Assembly (NCBI GenBank): GCA_020342235.1
Contig: CP073218.1
Span: forward strand, 1,364,001-1,428,000
Source: Saccharomycopsis phalli
Lineage: Eukaryota; Ascomycota; Saccharomycetes; Ascoideales; Saccharomycopsidaceae
DNA length: 64,000 nucleotides
Direction: 5' to 3'
Positions 11,001 to 20,406 of the stretch are shown piece by piece. The notes below the pieces were generated by a model. The model searched no databases. It saw only the letters and a program-made list of their open reading frames with translations, and was not told the origin of the DNA. Each line of letters starts with the position of its first letter. The first letter of the stretch is position 1. A program made the translations under genes and the position numbers.

Positions 11001-12049
11001 AAATCAAATTATCCAGAAGCGAAGTCGTGACAAACCGCGACAAATTGATCGACAACTGCCTCGTCCATTGTACCGACATCCCTGCATTTTACAGCTATCT
11101 CCGGTCGCGAATCCACATCATCTTGCGGCCAGTTTCCCGAGCAGAAGGCGACGACTCCTACGTTTCGTCAAAGGCTCTTGATTCCCACAAGCCAACCGAA
11201 ATCCAGTTCTGGGTCGGGCCCCAGGTATCTTACACCGATATCGCACAGCGCTTGGGTGAGTCGTTGGGCATCGACCCAGACTACCTCAAGTTGTTTATTG
11301 TGCCATACAACGACGGGGAAAACATTCCCCTCAAGAAACGGTACACCATTGGCCAGATTGTCGGTCGGTCGTTCAATTACAACAGCACAATCAACTTTGC
11401 CTACGAGGTGTTGAGCATCACCGTCGACGAATTGGAGAACAAGTCCGCGGTCCGTGTCAGCTGGCTTCCTTCAGGAGTGTTGCACGAGTCTGTATTGGAG
11501 TTTCTTGTCGACCAGAATGATACCATTGCAGTCTTGCTCCAGAAATTGGAGCACAAAACCGGCAAGAAGTTGGGCCTGACGGTAGTATATGACGTGACAG
11601 AATTCCGAATCCATCGGTACTACCAGCCGCTGGATTTGATTGGAAAGAGGGGCACAATCTACGTCGCGGAGATTTCCGAGCAGGAGAAGCCGGCTTTGGA
11701 GCGTTTTTTCATGGATGTTCCGGGCGACGAGCGAGTGATCGAGGTGATTCAGTTTGCCAAGGAACCAAGCCGGCTCCATGGCATTCCGTTCCCGTTTGTG
11801 TTGGTCAAGGGAGAAAAGTTTCACGAGACCAAGAAGCGGCTCCAGCTAAAGTTGTCGCTTGGCGTGAAGGAGTTTGGCAAGATCCAGGTTGGTGCTATAG
11901 GCAAGTCGTTGGAGGAGTCGCTCCGGTATTTTACAGATGACGAGTTGGTGTTGAGCGACGAGGTTGGAGACGAGTACTTGTTTTTGGATCATCCGGACCG
12001 AACGCACAAGAGTAATTCGAGCAGCCGGGCGATATTTATCAAGAATTAG
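8045..12049 (+). CDS. UBP15: Ubiquitin C-terminal hydrolase, USP7/Ubp15 type
   Basis: A deubiquitinase of 1334 residues that removes ubiquitin from proteins; the family acts in nucleus, cytosol and peroxisome traffic. An acidic N-terminus (residues about 41-58) precedes a MATH domain (about 70-250). The USP catalytic core follows, with the Cys box GLKNQGATCYLNS (nucleophile Cys270), the His box SGDFSSGHYYAM (His510) and the FKFDDDKV strand after it. The remaining about 750 residues match the ubiquitin-like repeat tail of USP7/Ubp15. The length is close to S. cerevisiae Ubp15 (1230). The start is the first in-frame ATG; the frame is open for 8 codons upstream but only from a TTG. No intron is needed. 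Identity is firm because MATH plus USP plus a long tail is specific to this family. Confidence 0.93.
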   Translation: MALNPHESTPGQPDGATKTGHSFSDGMSHPPEADDIELLSDDEDDEDEEEEEEGYDDSDVQVIEDAAGQQPKKVFPATDVEYWMARLPAVSRDYPIQASSHYTWAVDFLKLTKGSKLVSPEFSCGATRFQILLFDRVDRAHSASSYSLFVTPVEQSGADWLVCAQFGLMISNPDDPSIRYFNQSFHRFSQEVPDWGFSNFISHERVASRGAVTPANPAGRGYLTASGIGHITCFVKVIEDVTGVLWHSFANYDSKHVTGYIGLKNQGATCYLNSLLQSYYFTQVFRKSVFQVPSEGHNVTLALQRLLYYLHVSNDAVDTSELTTSFGWDAADSFTQHDVQEMNRILMDRLETSMKGTVAEDSLNQTFVGKMKSYIQCVHVDYESSRIEDFWDIQLNVKNLPDLSSSFANYVSKEMLDGENKYDAGKFGLQDAEKGVVFEEFPNVLHLQLKRFDYDYEYDSTIKINERHVFPEYIDLRPYLDPQNTKATSQNWEYELFAALIHSGDFSSGHYYAMIKPDRNSGWFKFDDDKVTKVTHTEVFDDNYGHERLPSSVLQKMTRTEYNDYLIKRHTSAYMLVYFRRDKLDEVLCGFDAAKDVPKHIRDTIETERRTAERHKKELEELPFYLRVHLFGVGKSWYNYQGFDLGVNRSGGGSVSGKWNGRIYETPGELALLQGQYLSHDTETDPYHALELFSPPKLLKVLRKMTVRELYHEILTNQMSLAEAEYKYIRVWILAHRKNETARPDLPLGYVYGSDSGSGPWDISHVHGSVTMEQIIDKSANKSYGLYLWAEDMRNDLSSIYKMSREIQSLVPEMPRNFLELPAVFSQVHSLIDKHNLGDLFMKPQVTDSSSEIVIFIKYFDVENQTLTGLSHLTVSNTDVVSSIVPMINHVLGFPEDTLLVIYEEIKPANIVIVNQSVDFITSELQTGDILAVAPAKHLENPRARIRKLAHIPEEDPVTVLFGDGVGSLSKSVELAKSEVKPSNNQIKLSRSEVVTNRDKLIDNCLVHCTDIPAFYSYLRSRIHIILRPVSRAEGDDSYVSSKALDSHKPTEIQFWVGPQVSYTDIAQRLGESLGIDPDYLKLFIVPYNDGENIPLKKRYTIGQIVGRSFNYNSTINFAYEVLSITVDELENKSAVRVSWLPSGVLHESVLEFLVDQNDTIAVLLQKLEHKTGKKLGLTVVYDVTEFRIHRYYQPLDLIGKRGTIYVAEISEQEKPALERFFMDVPGDERVIEVIQFAKEPSRLHGIPFPFVLVKGEKFHETKKRLQLKLSLGVKEFGKIQVGAIGKSLEESLRYFTDDELVLSDEVGDEYLFLDHPDRTHKSNSSSRAIFIKN

Positions 12050-12679
12050 CGGATAGTCGGAGTGGTGTGGATATGGCTAGAGGTAGTTGAATATAATGTT
12101 TAATGGATGTAGAAGAGAAGTGTGGATTGAAAAGAAAATGGTATAGATTGAAAAGAAAATGGTATAGATTGAACGAAAAAGGCAGGTTTGAATGTATAAA
12201 TATCGGGAAGAGGAATTGGTGTTTTGGTTTCAGTACGAGTTACAGGCGTGATGAATTGACTAGATTGATGAATTGACTAGATTGGTGAATTGACTAGATT
12301 GATGAATTGACTACAATGGTAATATAGTCTTCTCTGTACCAAGAAAATTGCTCAAGATTACTTTATACAGTTGTGATTTACAATGGTTTCAAATGAAACC
12401 GTTGAATCAATCAGCCATAAACTATAGACAATGACTCGAAATGTGAAATTTGGGAATTATGACGAGTCTATTATTGAATGCGGAATAGAATCACTTGTCC
12501 AACGGTGCTGACTGTGAATTGAATTGGTAATGGATAAAGAGATGGTGTAATGAGCAGAAAGGTTATGGAATATGAAATGATGGGGTATTGGGCAATTTTT
12601 GATTGGCGAAATCTAAGATACAAGATGAGAATGAGAGAAGGTGTGAATGATTATTCTGATGTTGATATTGTAATATAAT
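12050..12679. other. Intergenic stretch with short tandem repeats
   Basis: Contains a 21-bp duplication (gattgaaaagaaaatggtata) at about 12125-12170 and a 17-bp array (gatgaattgactagatt, about four units) at about 12249-12312. No gene is seen. Confidence 0.6.
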
Positions 12680-13010
12680 AACTAGGATACGTGTTGGTAA
12701 AATGGCTAAAATATATTCGCTTGACTATTTATATCTGGACAAGGTAAAGTACTTTGGTCAAAGGAAATGGACTTGGCTAGACCATTGCCTTGACTAGGAG
12801 ATTGGTCAAAAGCAAGTGTAAAAGAAAAGGACAGGACAAAGAAAAAGACAAGAGAAAGAAAACAAAGTTTCAAGGAGAGCAATAAAGATCTTGACAAGGA
12901 TCAGAGGTCATGAGAAAACGCGGTGTTGTGAGAGGAAAATGGACCTGGCTAGACCATTTCCCAAGTGCCAAACGGTAAATGGAATTTTAGGTTAACCCTT
13001 TATCATTACA
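12680..13010 (+). repeat. Dispersed repeat D, most complete copy
   Basis: About 330 bp starting near ggatacgtgttggtaaaatgg and ending tatcattaca. It is closely similar to 24387-24713 and partly similar to 6985-7215, 30346-30497 and 51784-51883. It contains two internal versions of an aatgga-cttggctagaccatt block. It has no open frame and no terminal inverted repeats. A TG...CA frame is visible in this copy, but left-flank similarity between copies extends past the TG, so LTR identity is not supported. Confidence 0.65.
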
Positions 13011-13328
13011 GATATTCTGATATTGATATTGATATTGATATTGATATTGATATTCCGATTGAATCCATCTCAACATCTCCAATTGGCTATTATGCCATAA
13101 CATACAGCTTCAGTGTTGCATGCATATACACCATTCACTACATCACTCCACAACACCCTCTACACAATACACTCTACACAATACACTCTACAAAATTCAC
13201 TCTACAAAATTCACTCAACTCAATGCACATGCCACACATTCTTAATCACATGGCCACATTCTTAATCACTGCCGATCCCACGTTTTGGGGCAACCCACCT
13301 TAACTCCAATATTCCCAATTCTCCCTCC
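13011..13328. repeat. Hexamer and 12-mer repeats upstream of STE4
   Basis: A (gatatt) hexamer array at about 13011-13054 abuts the end of repeat D. An array of actctacacaata/actctacaaaattc units lies at about 13147-13220. No promoter element other than AT-richness is clear. Confidence 0.6.
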
Positions 13329-14447
13329 ATGGACCTCGAAACCAAAGTCAAAAGCAAGATCGAGCTGCTCAAAAAAGACAACAAAGTCCTTGACGCACAG
13401 CTCAAGAAAAAACTTCAAACCCTCAAGGATACCAGTCTTCTCACCCTCACTAGAGACATTTCTGCGATCCGGCAGCTTGCCATATACAAAGTCGCGAGTC
13501 TTCGTGCCCATGCCCGGGCTATTCTGGCCTTTGTGTGGTCGAGGGACTCGAGCCAGATTGCCACTGTGGGCGAGGATAATAATTTGATCATTTGGAACGC
13601 CCAGACCCAGTTGAAGCAGCATTTTGTCCCGCTCCAGCACGAGGACGAATACAGCTTTGCGTGCGACATTTCCCAGGATAACAAGCTCACAGTCTGTGGC
13701 GGACTCGGAAACAAGGTCACGGTGTTTCGAATCGGGTCGTTGGGTCTGTTGTCGATTGTGTGTCGTTTCAAGGACCACACAGACTGCATTACCGACGTCA
13801 AGTTTCTCAACGCCACACAGTTGCTAAGTGCTCTGAGCGACCGCAGCTGCAAGCTCTGGGACATCAACAAGGGCGTCAAGACACGAAGTTTCACTAACCA
13901 CCTCTCTGACGTGACCAGTCTCAGTCTTAGCACCCATGACGAAAACTTGTTTCTCACGTCTCTGGCACTCGACTGCTGTGCCCGTTTGTTTGATCTCAGG
14001 GTCTCTGGAACCGGAACTGTCGCCTCATTTGAGCCTGTCGGCTCTGAAGCTACAGTGGTGGAGTTTTTTCCCAACGGAAACGGGTTAGTGGTCGGCACCA
14101 AGGAGTCGAGCATCAGTCTCTATGATATCCGAGTAGGTAATATCCAGCTTGAAAACTACCAACTCCCAGTGGCCACAAGAGCCAGGCGGACTCTCTCTGA
14201 TTCACGTAGCAGTACGAGTTCCACTGTGGACATTGATGGAATTGAGTCGGTAAGCTTCTCAAAATCGGGCAGAACGTTGTTCTTGTGTACTCCAGACACT
14301 GGCTGTGTGGCGTTGGATGTTCTAAAAGGCCAGATTATCCAGCTGTTGAATGAGTCTAGTTCGTTGGTGAGAGTGAGTCCAAATGGAGAGGCGATACTAT
14401 GTACCAGTGGAGATGGTAGTGATCTTGATCTCTGGACATATCAGTAG
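13329..14447 (+). CDS. STE4: Heterotrimeric G protein beta subunit
   Basis: This encodes 372 residues. An N-terminal coiled-coil-like helix (residues about 1-50, ending ALYKVA-like IYKVASLRAHARAI) is followed by a seven-bladed WD40 propeller. Signature strands include FVWSRDSSQIATVGEDNNLIIWN, SDRSCKLWDINKGVK and CCARLFDLR; the protein ends SGDGSDLDLWTYQ. Gbeta proteins anchor Ggamma and, in yeasts, pass the mating pheromone signal from receptor to the MAPK cascade at the plasma membrane. The N-terminal RAHARAILAFVWS motif separates Gbeta from generic WD40 proteins. It is shorter than S. cerevisiae Ste4 (423). The last codons form part of a tandem repeat that runs into the 3' UTR. No intron is evident. 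Confidence 0.82.
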   Translation: MDLETKVKSKIELLKKDNKVLDAQLKKKLQTLKDTSLLTLTRDISAIRQLAIYKVASLRAHARAILAFVWSRDSSQIATVGEDNNLIIWNAQTQLKQHFVPLQHEDEYSFACDISQDNKLTVCGGLGNKVTVFRIGSLGLLSIVCRFKDHTDCITDVKFLNATQLLSALSDRSCKLWDINKGVKTRSFTNHLSDVTSLSLSTHDENLFLTSLALDCCARLFDLRVSGTGTVASFEPVGSEATVVEFFPNGNGLVVGTKESSISLYDIRVGNIQLENYQLPVATRARRTLSDSRSSTSSTVDIDGIESVSFSKSGRTLFLCTPDTGCVALDVLKGQIIQLLNESSSLVRVSPNGEAILCTSGDGSDLDLWTYQ

Positions 14448-14534
14448 TATTGATGGACTTGTAGTGATCTCTGGACGTTTCAGTATTGGTGAACTTGAAA
14501 TGATCTCTGGAAATGTCAGTATTGATGGACTTGG
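14408..14534 (+). repeat. 36-bp minisatellite spanning the STE4 stop
   Basis: About three degenerate units of tattgatggacttgtagtga then tctctggacatatcag begin within the last STE4 codons and continue about 85 bp past the stop. Confidence 0.65.
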
Positions 14535-14904
14535 TAATGTAATTAATCAATCAGTAGTTAAATAGAAGTTGGTAATACATGCTCATTAGTGCTTTGTTAC
14601 GTATTCTATCTTCATCTGGCTAATCATTGTTTATACCAACGTATACAACGTTACATATGGTCAATGAGGAATCACCTTGGGTCATGTTTAACTGGGTACC
14701 GTGATTTGGTAATCGAACGAATGATTAGCAGAAAAAGGCCTTGGCTGGAAAGTGCAGTGAAGTGGAATTGAGCTTTTGCCTACATTGTAGGACATTGGTC
14801 GTACCTGTTAACCTCTAATGTAGTAAAGAGAAAATTTTTAATAATCACTTAAATTGCCCTAGCATGCCAAATAGTAAAGCAGACTTGGAATCAAACTCTT
14901 GCCA
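14535..14904. other. Intergenic stretch, nothing recognised
   Basis: No gene, array or mobile-element block could be identified here. Confidence 0.4.
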
Positions 14905-15033
14905 TTCCTGAGCTATTTCGTATCCGTCCCTAGTTGATTCTTGAGACGTCCTGAAAATATATCTGTCGAATAACCGTATTGCCGGAGACAATATATAGCT
15001 AAATACAAAAATAAATATTATTATTATTGTTAT
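14905..15033 (+). mobile_element. LINE family A 3' terminus
   Basis: Plus-strand 3' end: the gaaaatatatctgtcgaataaccg block, then ccggagacaatatatagctaa, then atacaaaaataaatattattattatt as the simple-repeat tail. It meets the minus-strand copy at 15040-15470 tail to tail. Confidence 0.7.
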
Positions 15034-15039
15034 TATTCT

Positions 15040-15470
15040 TCTTGAGACGTCCTGGAACATCATGAGGTAGGATTGCTGAAGAAAACCCACTTCAGCTTTC
15101 CAGTATTAACCTCAATTTGAGCAGTTGTATTGTGAATCCATAGTGATTGTAGAGGTTGTGAAGGTTTGGTCGCCTTGCTATAAAATTTGATTGCTGAATC
15201 TCGCCATGTGTTGGAGGAGTCTAGTTTTCACCAATTCGCTATACAAGCCAGGTTCCTAAAAGCTCTGGACATTCGAGATCATGTATAATGGAAGGAGAAT
15301 GTGTCGCACTTCTTTTACAATTCGGTTCTTCATTACCAAATAGTTTGAGTAACGAGCCATCCATGAAAACTGTTTCATATTGTTTATTTGCAAGCAGTTT
15401 TAACTCTGCTACCATTTTCCAGCTCTGGGGCCCACTTTTCATTGCATTTTGAACTTCAAACAAATATCTG
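15040..15470 (-). mobile_element. LINE family A C-terminus and 3' UTR
   Basis: On the minus strand, codons give LKLLANKQYE..., LFGNEEPNCKR, THSPSIIHDLECPELLG. This aligns with LFNAEASPSCSRC...PSIFHDFTCPILLD of the longer ORF at 46.1 kb, the Cys/His motif at the end of LINE ORF2. The 3' UTR blocks follow toward 15040. It forms one duplicated unit with the secreted-family promoter next to it. Confidence 0.7.
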
Positions 15471-15499
15471 AGACATGATTACTCCATACATGCATCTTT

Positions 15500-15754
15500 T
15501 CAATATGACAGTTTAATGTGAGACATTTGACGTGGTAAATAATAGGATACAACCCTTGTCATACATGCACTTGCCGGTAACATATTTAAAGTGAGTATTT
15601 TGTTTTTGGTAATTTGCAAATTAGAACGGTACCGCTTCATTACCTTGGATTACCATAGACAATTCAACTGAGCAAGAGATAAAGATTCCAGATGGATGTG
15701 GTATAAAAGCAGCCTCGATTTCATGAATGATCATCATTACAACTCAAACATAAA
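15500..15754 (+). promoter_or_regulatory. Third copy of the secreted-family promoter (inverted)
   Basis: The plus strand carries the ggtaccgcttcattaccttgg block, a gtataaaag TATA box at about 15700, and the leader atcatcattacaactcaaac ending acataaaATG, nearly identical to the promoters at 2.3 and 4.3 kb. Confidence 0.65.
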
Positions 15755-15841
15755 ATGCAATTTCAAACTCTCTTTATGTCGATGTCTTATCCATCTTCCA
15801 TTGAGTGCGACATCGTTACAAACTTATACTCAGATATTTAA
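15755..15841 (+). pseudogene. Truncated, chimeric copy of the secreted-protein gene
   Basis: The first seven codons (MQFQTLF) match the family. The frame then runs into unrelated sequence (MSMSYPSSIEC...) and stops after 28 codons. The signal peptide is lost, so this is a broken copy under an apparently intact promoter. The junction lies at about 15776, where sequence like 3360 onward begins. Confidence 0.65.
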
Positions 15842-15861
15842 TAAGTTATAGATAAGTTTTG

Positions 15862-16166
15862 TGTCGTGATCACCTGATGTTCCGATATTACAAGACAGCA
15901 TTGCGTGGGCGGTGCTCACTTGTGTATCAGGGACAATGGACATACTATGGTGATACAAGGGTGAACACTCTGTGTAGCAACATAGGATGACCACTGGAAC
16001 GACTATATAAGACTAGGTAGCAAACTACCTAGGACATCTATCGTTTAAAGGACCTTTGGTTTAGATTCAATCATTCAATCTTAAAGGAACAACAAAATAT
16101 ATAGAGTTTATATATTAGTGCTTCATAGTCATTAATTACCCTTACCTATATATATAAACTTTGACA
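15862..16166. mobile_element. Solo LTR of a retrotransposon
   Basis: A 305-bp unit begins TGTCGTGATCACC and ends ACTTTGACA, with a TATATAAG box inside. It is flanked by gttttg on both sides (15856-15861 and 16167-16172), a 5-6 bp target duplication. The empty site is seen at about 3414-3432. No internal region remains, so it is a fossil left by LTR-LTR recombination. The intact ends and flanks suggest it is fairly young, and it is later than the segmental duplication it interrupts. Family (Ty1/copia or Ty3) cannot be set from the LTR alone. Confidence 0.75.
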
Positions 16167-16172
16167 GTTTTG

Positions 16173-16620
16173 TTCCTTTTATAATTGAATAATCGGAACG
16201 GTAGTGATGATTGGATTGATATTCTTATATGCTCTTCCACAATGGAAATATCTCTCCTTTTAAAGTAGAAATATCCCCTCATAAGTCTATACACCTATGA
16301 TCTTCACATCCCTTTACAACTACATTAACTGCATATTGTGCAGTATCGTAAGTTCATCCAACAACATGATGATAATATTTATACATCACTATACCAGTTC
16401 CAGAGTGATGGATGTTCTTCAAGGACAGTGTTACAAGCTGTCGGAAGACAAAAGGACGGGCAAGATTTTTGTTTAAAGTGTGATGGATACATTGTGTATT
16501 TGCTGAATTGTAGTATTTATCGTTTTGATTGCCCTCCTAACGTGGAAAGACAGATATACTGTTAGTTCGACACTGTGATTTCTCGACGGTTTCAAAGAGA
16601 CTGGCTTATACGGATGTTGT
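16173..16620. other. Continuation of the duplicated segment, then unassigned DNA
   Basis: 16173-16290 matches 3425-3540. The remainder has only a 76-codon open frame at 16338-16565 without known motifs. Confidence 0.4.
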
Positions 16621-18660
16621 CTTTGGATTTGTGATAATAATATTTACTTTTGTATCTAGATATTTATTGTCACCGGCATCACGGCTATTAGACAAATATA
16701 TTTTCACTCAGCAACATCCTGAGGCAACATTGCTGAAGCAAACCCATATCAGCTCTCCAGGATTAAACTTTATTTGAGCAGCTGTATTGTTGATACATAG
16801 TTTTTGTATTAGTTGTGTGAGCCTGGTCACCTTTTTTCTCAAGTTTGACCTCTGAATCTCGCCATGTCGAGGAATCATGATCCAACATGTTCTGATGAGG
16901 GTACGCGTTTTGTTGTAGACTGCTGACTTGATTTGTATGTGTTATTGAATGAGTTGGTGGGTTAGAATGGTGACCCATCTAATGCACTTTTCAATAGCTA
17001 TACGTTTGAGTGGTAAAGGTGGACATGGTGTGTCCTCTTGTTCCATGTGAGACGTAAACAAGTGATTGGATCCACTCAGTTACTCTTTAGTGTGAATAAC
17101 CATGGGTGCAACGTGATTTGAATCTCAATTTTGTGTCAAGAGTGACTTCCAATAATTTAACCGTCTCCGTTTCGTCCTTTGTCTGTTTGAAAAGCAGGGA
17201 ACAGATCCAGTGGACTTTGGGGTAATCCTATGTACTATAGCTTCATTCGTAGTCAGGACTGGTGTACTGGTCCATTGGTGGAAGAGGACCTTTTGAATTA
17301 TCCTCTGTTTGCCCTGTTTGAATGTCGTAATATCAATGAAACGCATGGCTTGTACTTTGCCATCAGCGAGTCGTTGGTAAAGGTCCTGGGTGTTAATCAT
17401 AAAAAGTATTGGCAAAATAAGAAAACATTATGGTGCCCGAACGTTATTGGAAATTATGATTCTGAGAATTTGTTATTGGTTCAGCGTTTTGTCTTCCGAT
17501 TAGTATGAAACTGCTTGTGCAGTTGATTATTTCAGATGGAGTTGTTCCTCTCTTGTGGGTTCATCTGTGGCCTTTTATTTGGCTTAACTGTTCCCTTGAA
17601 GCATATACTGGAAGTGGGCTATATCGGTTGAGGTAAAATCTTTGCTTGGTGAAATATGTGGTGTGTCTGTTTAAAGAGCTTGGCACAGGAGATGTCTTTC
17701 AGAATATCACTTCAATCAGCATGGACATCCTGAGCTTTTGGTACGGAAAAAGGTGTGCTATTTCATCCAGACTGTTTAATTTTGTTGGTAAAGTTTCAAG
17801 GTTAGTTGGCGAGAGTTGGAATGGGATGCTTCCCAAGCCGCGTGGTCCAAGGATTTGGGTCGAAAAGTCCTGGAGACTCGAATATGGCTTGGAGGTGCGA
17901 ATTCCAAGTTGTTTGGGCCGAGTGAGAGTGGCTTGGACCTGTTTGAGAAACGTTCCGACTTGTTTGGCTGTCCTTTTCATGTTGTGAAACTGTGGGTTTG
18001 GATTCTTGGGTAAGTTTGTTTCTCTGGGATGTGAAATCCCTTTTTTAATACGTCTAGATTCATTAAGTTGCTCTTTTGGGTTAGACGAAATGGTGTCAAC
18101 TACTTGTGTGGGCCACAGACGGCTACTTGAGTTGGTACTTTTAGCAGCCTTTACTACGGCTTTGAGTTCCCTGGCTTTTTCAAAGAGGGTAGTGTGCGAA
18201 TTTTGAATGTCTTTGAGCTTGGAAAATGTGGTGGAGGGTGTCTGTAGATAATTTTACCAGGAGTGGTTTTAGTTGGTTCGATGCAGATGACATGATGCAG
18301 ATCAGAGGGTTGTGTGCCCGTGCACAAATATGAGTGGGACGTGTATGGGAAAGGAGCATCTCAGTGAGCCTTTTAAGAGGCACAGAGATGAATTTTGTCC
18401 AAGAGATGCAGGGATTGATGAATGTGAGGTGATCTTTTGGTCTGGCTGAATTCAGACCAAAGTGTTGGTTTGAATTCGGCTACATCTGACCGTCCTGGAC
18501 TGGCTTTTATGATGAGCCTGAGTGAATTTGAACCATTCTAGACTATTCTTAGCAGAAATTTGTTGATGATTGATGAGCCAATGGGCTTGGTTTGCCTTGG
18601 AAGAATTATTTTCGGAAGCGAGATTCCTCGATGCAAGTATTGCTATTTTCTGCATATATG
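16621..18660 (-). mobile_element. Long decayed LINE, reverse transcriptase to 3' end
   Basis: The longest LINE relic in the window (about 2 kb, minus strand). At about 17320-17415 the codons read PILFMINTQDLY...FIDITTF, a decayed form of the palm YXDD region. About 150 bp further come KLLEVTLDTKLRFKS (the post-palm LG-x-x-LD motif). At about 16960-17030 a segment like LKRIAIEKC precedes the C-terminus. The 3' UTR ends at about 16625 with the aataatatttacttttgtat tail. Frameshifts and stops separate these blocks. Sequence from 17500 to 18660 on this strand keeps open frames but no endonuclease motif was recognised. Confidence 0.7.
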
Positions 18661-18914
18661 CATATCTTGGTAAGTCCTCTTTTTATTCTCGCAGAATTGA
18701 AACTACAACTGGAGGTAAACTATGCTGAAAATGACTCTACCAAGAGCAAATTCAGGGATCTTATAGGTTGATAGAGTAGGGTGGATTGGAAAAGGTATGG
18801 ATTGGAAGAGGTATCACTACGTACCTTCTGAATCTGTTGCTTCTAAATCCAGCGGAAACGGTCATTTGAAAGTGAAGCAAGATTCCAGAAACATGGTGAA
18901 GTGTGGCGTGGTTA
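18661..18914. other. Intergenic stretch, nothing recognised
   Basis: Only a short near-duplication (ggtatggattggaagaggta) at about 18790-18820 is visible. Confidence 0.35.
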
Positions 18915-19110
18915 AATAGAGATTATTTGTCTTGTATTTAGCTATATATTGTCTCCGTAAACACTGTGATACATGTACCGATGATAATGGAGGCATAGTC
19001 AACTGGAATTCCAAGTTTAAAAGGCTTCTGGGATTGAAAACTTCAATGGGTGCTGTTTGTCCTCGTAAAAAGGTCTCGTGCTTGTACTGTTTTTGGGAGG
19101 TAGTCTAGCA
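18915..19110 (-). mobile_element. LINE family A 3' end
   Basis: The minus-strand 3' terminus is recognised by ttgtatttagctatatattg-tctccg and gggattgaaaacttcaatggg, blocks shared with 31195-31380. It is truncated at the 5' side. Confidence 0.55.
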
Positions 19111-19651
19111 AGAGGTGATTGATTGGTTTTAAATATTATTGAAGATATAAAAGGCGAAAATGTCTGGACCCTGTGGGGTCGTGTCTTTTGGAATTATCCA
19201 GATGGAGCGTTGGAATTGTCAATGAGTTGTGTTTTTGAGGTGGTATGCCACTCTTGAGGTTTTAACAGAATGTGACGAAGCATTGTGCATCGAGCTTTAT
19301 GAGAGTTGGAAAACTTGTTGAAGATGGCATCTAGGTATTGCCCACTAAATTATACAACAGATTCCTACAACAGATTCCTACAACAGATTCCTACAACAGA
19401 CTCCATACAAGTTTCAAGAATACTAAATCATTATCCAGTGCCATCTGTCGTAATTCTTCTCTATTTCTATTCACCTACCTATTTCTCATTGCCTAGCCTC
19501 ACGGCTGACAAGACCAAGTTGTACAATATGTGGATTCAATTCCACACATGACTTCCAATGTGAGACGATGCAAAATACAAAACATGACGTTATTCTCTTT
19601 TATTCTCTTTCCTCTCCCCTCGTCTACATTGTAATCGTACCACTATATTCA
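19111..19651. other. Intergenic stretch downstream of TAF14
   Basis: Contains an ctacaacagattc 13-bp array (about four units, 19358-19408). No gene is recognised. Confidence 0.5.
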
Positions 19652-20406
19652 CTACTCCATCGCGGCATTCTTCTTTACATAGTCCCACAAACTCTTCAAC
19701 AACGCATCGGGAAACGTATACAAGTCCATGGTAAACTCCCCCTCCTCCACATCGTTGGTGATGTTCATCTCCGCGGTCCGGTTGTCAGTCACCATCTGAA
19801 CCACAGTAAGCAAGTTATCCTCGGTCAACTTCGTCAACCCGCCAGCCAACTTCTCCAAATCAACCGAGCCCTTGACACTGCTCATGCCAAGCTTCGGCTT
19901 CTTGGCCTTGATGTCACCTGGAGCACCCTTGCGCTTGTCACCAGAGCCGGCATCGGGAACCGGTCCGGTTTCCGCCAAAAGACGCGCAAGCGCCGGTTTG
20001 CTGGCGTTGATGCTCACTTTCTGATCGTTCACGTAACGTGTCTCCCTGAAATGAAGGTCGTGCGTGATACTCACCACCCCACCGCCAATGAGATGGAGCG
20101 CAATCGTCATGTCAAACTCGCCCCACCCTTGCTCCTCGATTTTGAACGGCGGCTTTTTAAACTCTCGGGTCGGGTTTTCAAACGTGGGGTGGAGATGGTA
20201 CGTCACCTTGTCAAAGATATTCGCAGGAACCTCTTTGCCTTTGGCGTTGAGGAGCGAAATCTCAATCAGCCACCCACGCATCGGAAAACCCTCCTGGACC
20301 GGCGGAATATCTTGCAAGATGTTCTGGATGGTCGTCACTCTCACTGTTCGTTGTACCTGGGGTTAGGTGTGTATATTTGTGATGGTGTTTTACTTACCTC
20401 TGCCAT
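19652..20406 (-). CDS. TAF14: YEATS-domain subunit of TFIID/TFIIF and chromatin remodellers (spliced)
   Basis: Two exons: 20398-20406 (ATG GCA GAG) and 19652-20356, joined across a 41-nt intron (20357-20397; GTAAGT donor, CCTAAC branch, CAG acceptor). The 237-residue product starts MAEVQRTVRVTT. It has an N-terminal YEATS domain (about 1-130) with VTYHLHPTFENPTREFKKPP and IEEQGWGEFDM, which reads acylated histone H3. A lysine-rich linker and a C-terminal helical ET-like region (about 165-237) follow. S. cerevisiae Taf14 (244 residues) is nearly the same length and, as I recall, also has an intron near its start. Without splicing only a GTG would be available as start. It acts in the nucleus as a shared subunit of TFIID, TFIIF, INO80, SWI/SNF and NuA3. 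Confidence 0.9.
20357..20397 (-). other. TAF14: 41-nt spliceosomal intron in TAF14
   Basis: Donor GTAAGTA, branch-like CCTAAC, acceptor CCAG with only a few bases between branch site and acceptor. Exon 1 is only nine coding bases. Confidence 0.85.

Noticed and set aside
12692-13010. Repeat D as a solo LTR (TG...CA ends)
   Set aside because: Other copies share sequence to the left of the TG and most lack the TG itself; no flanking target duplication was seen.
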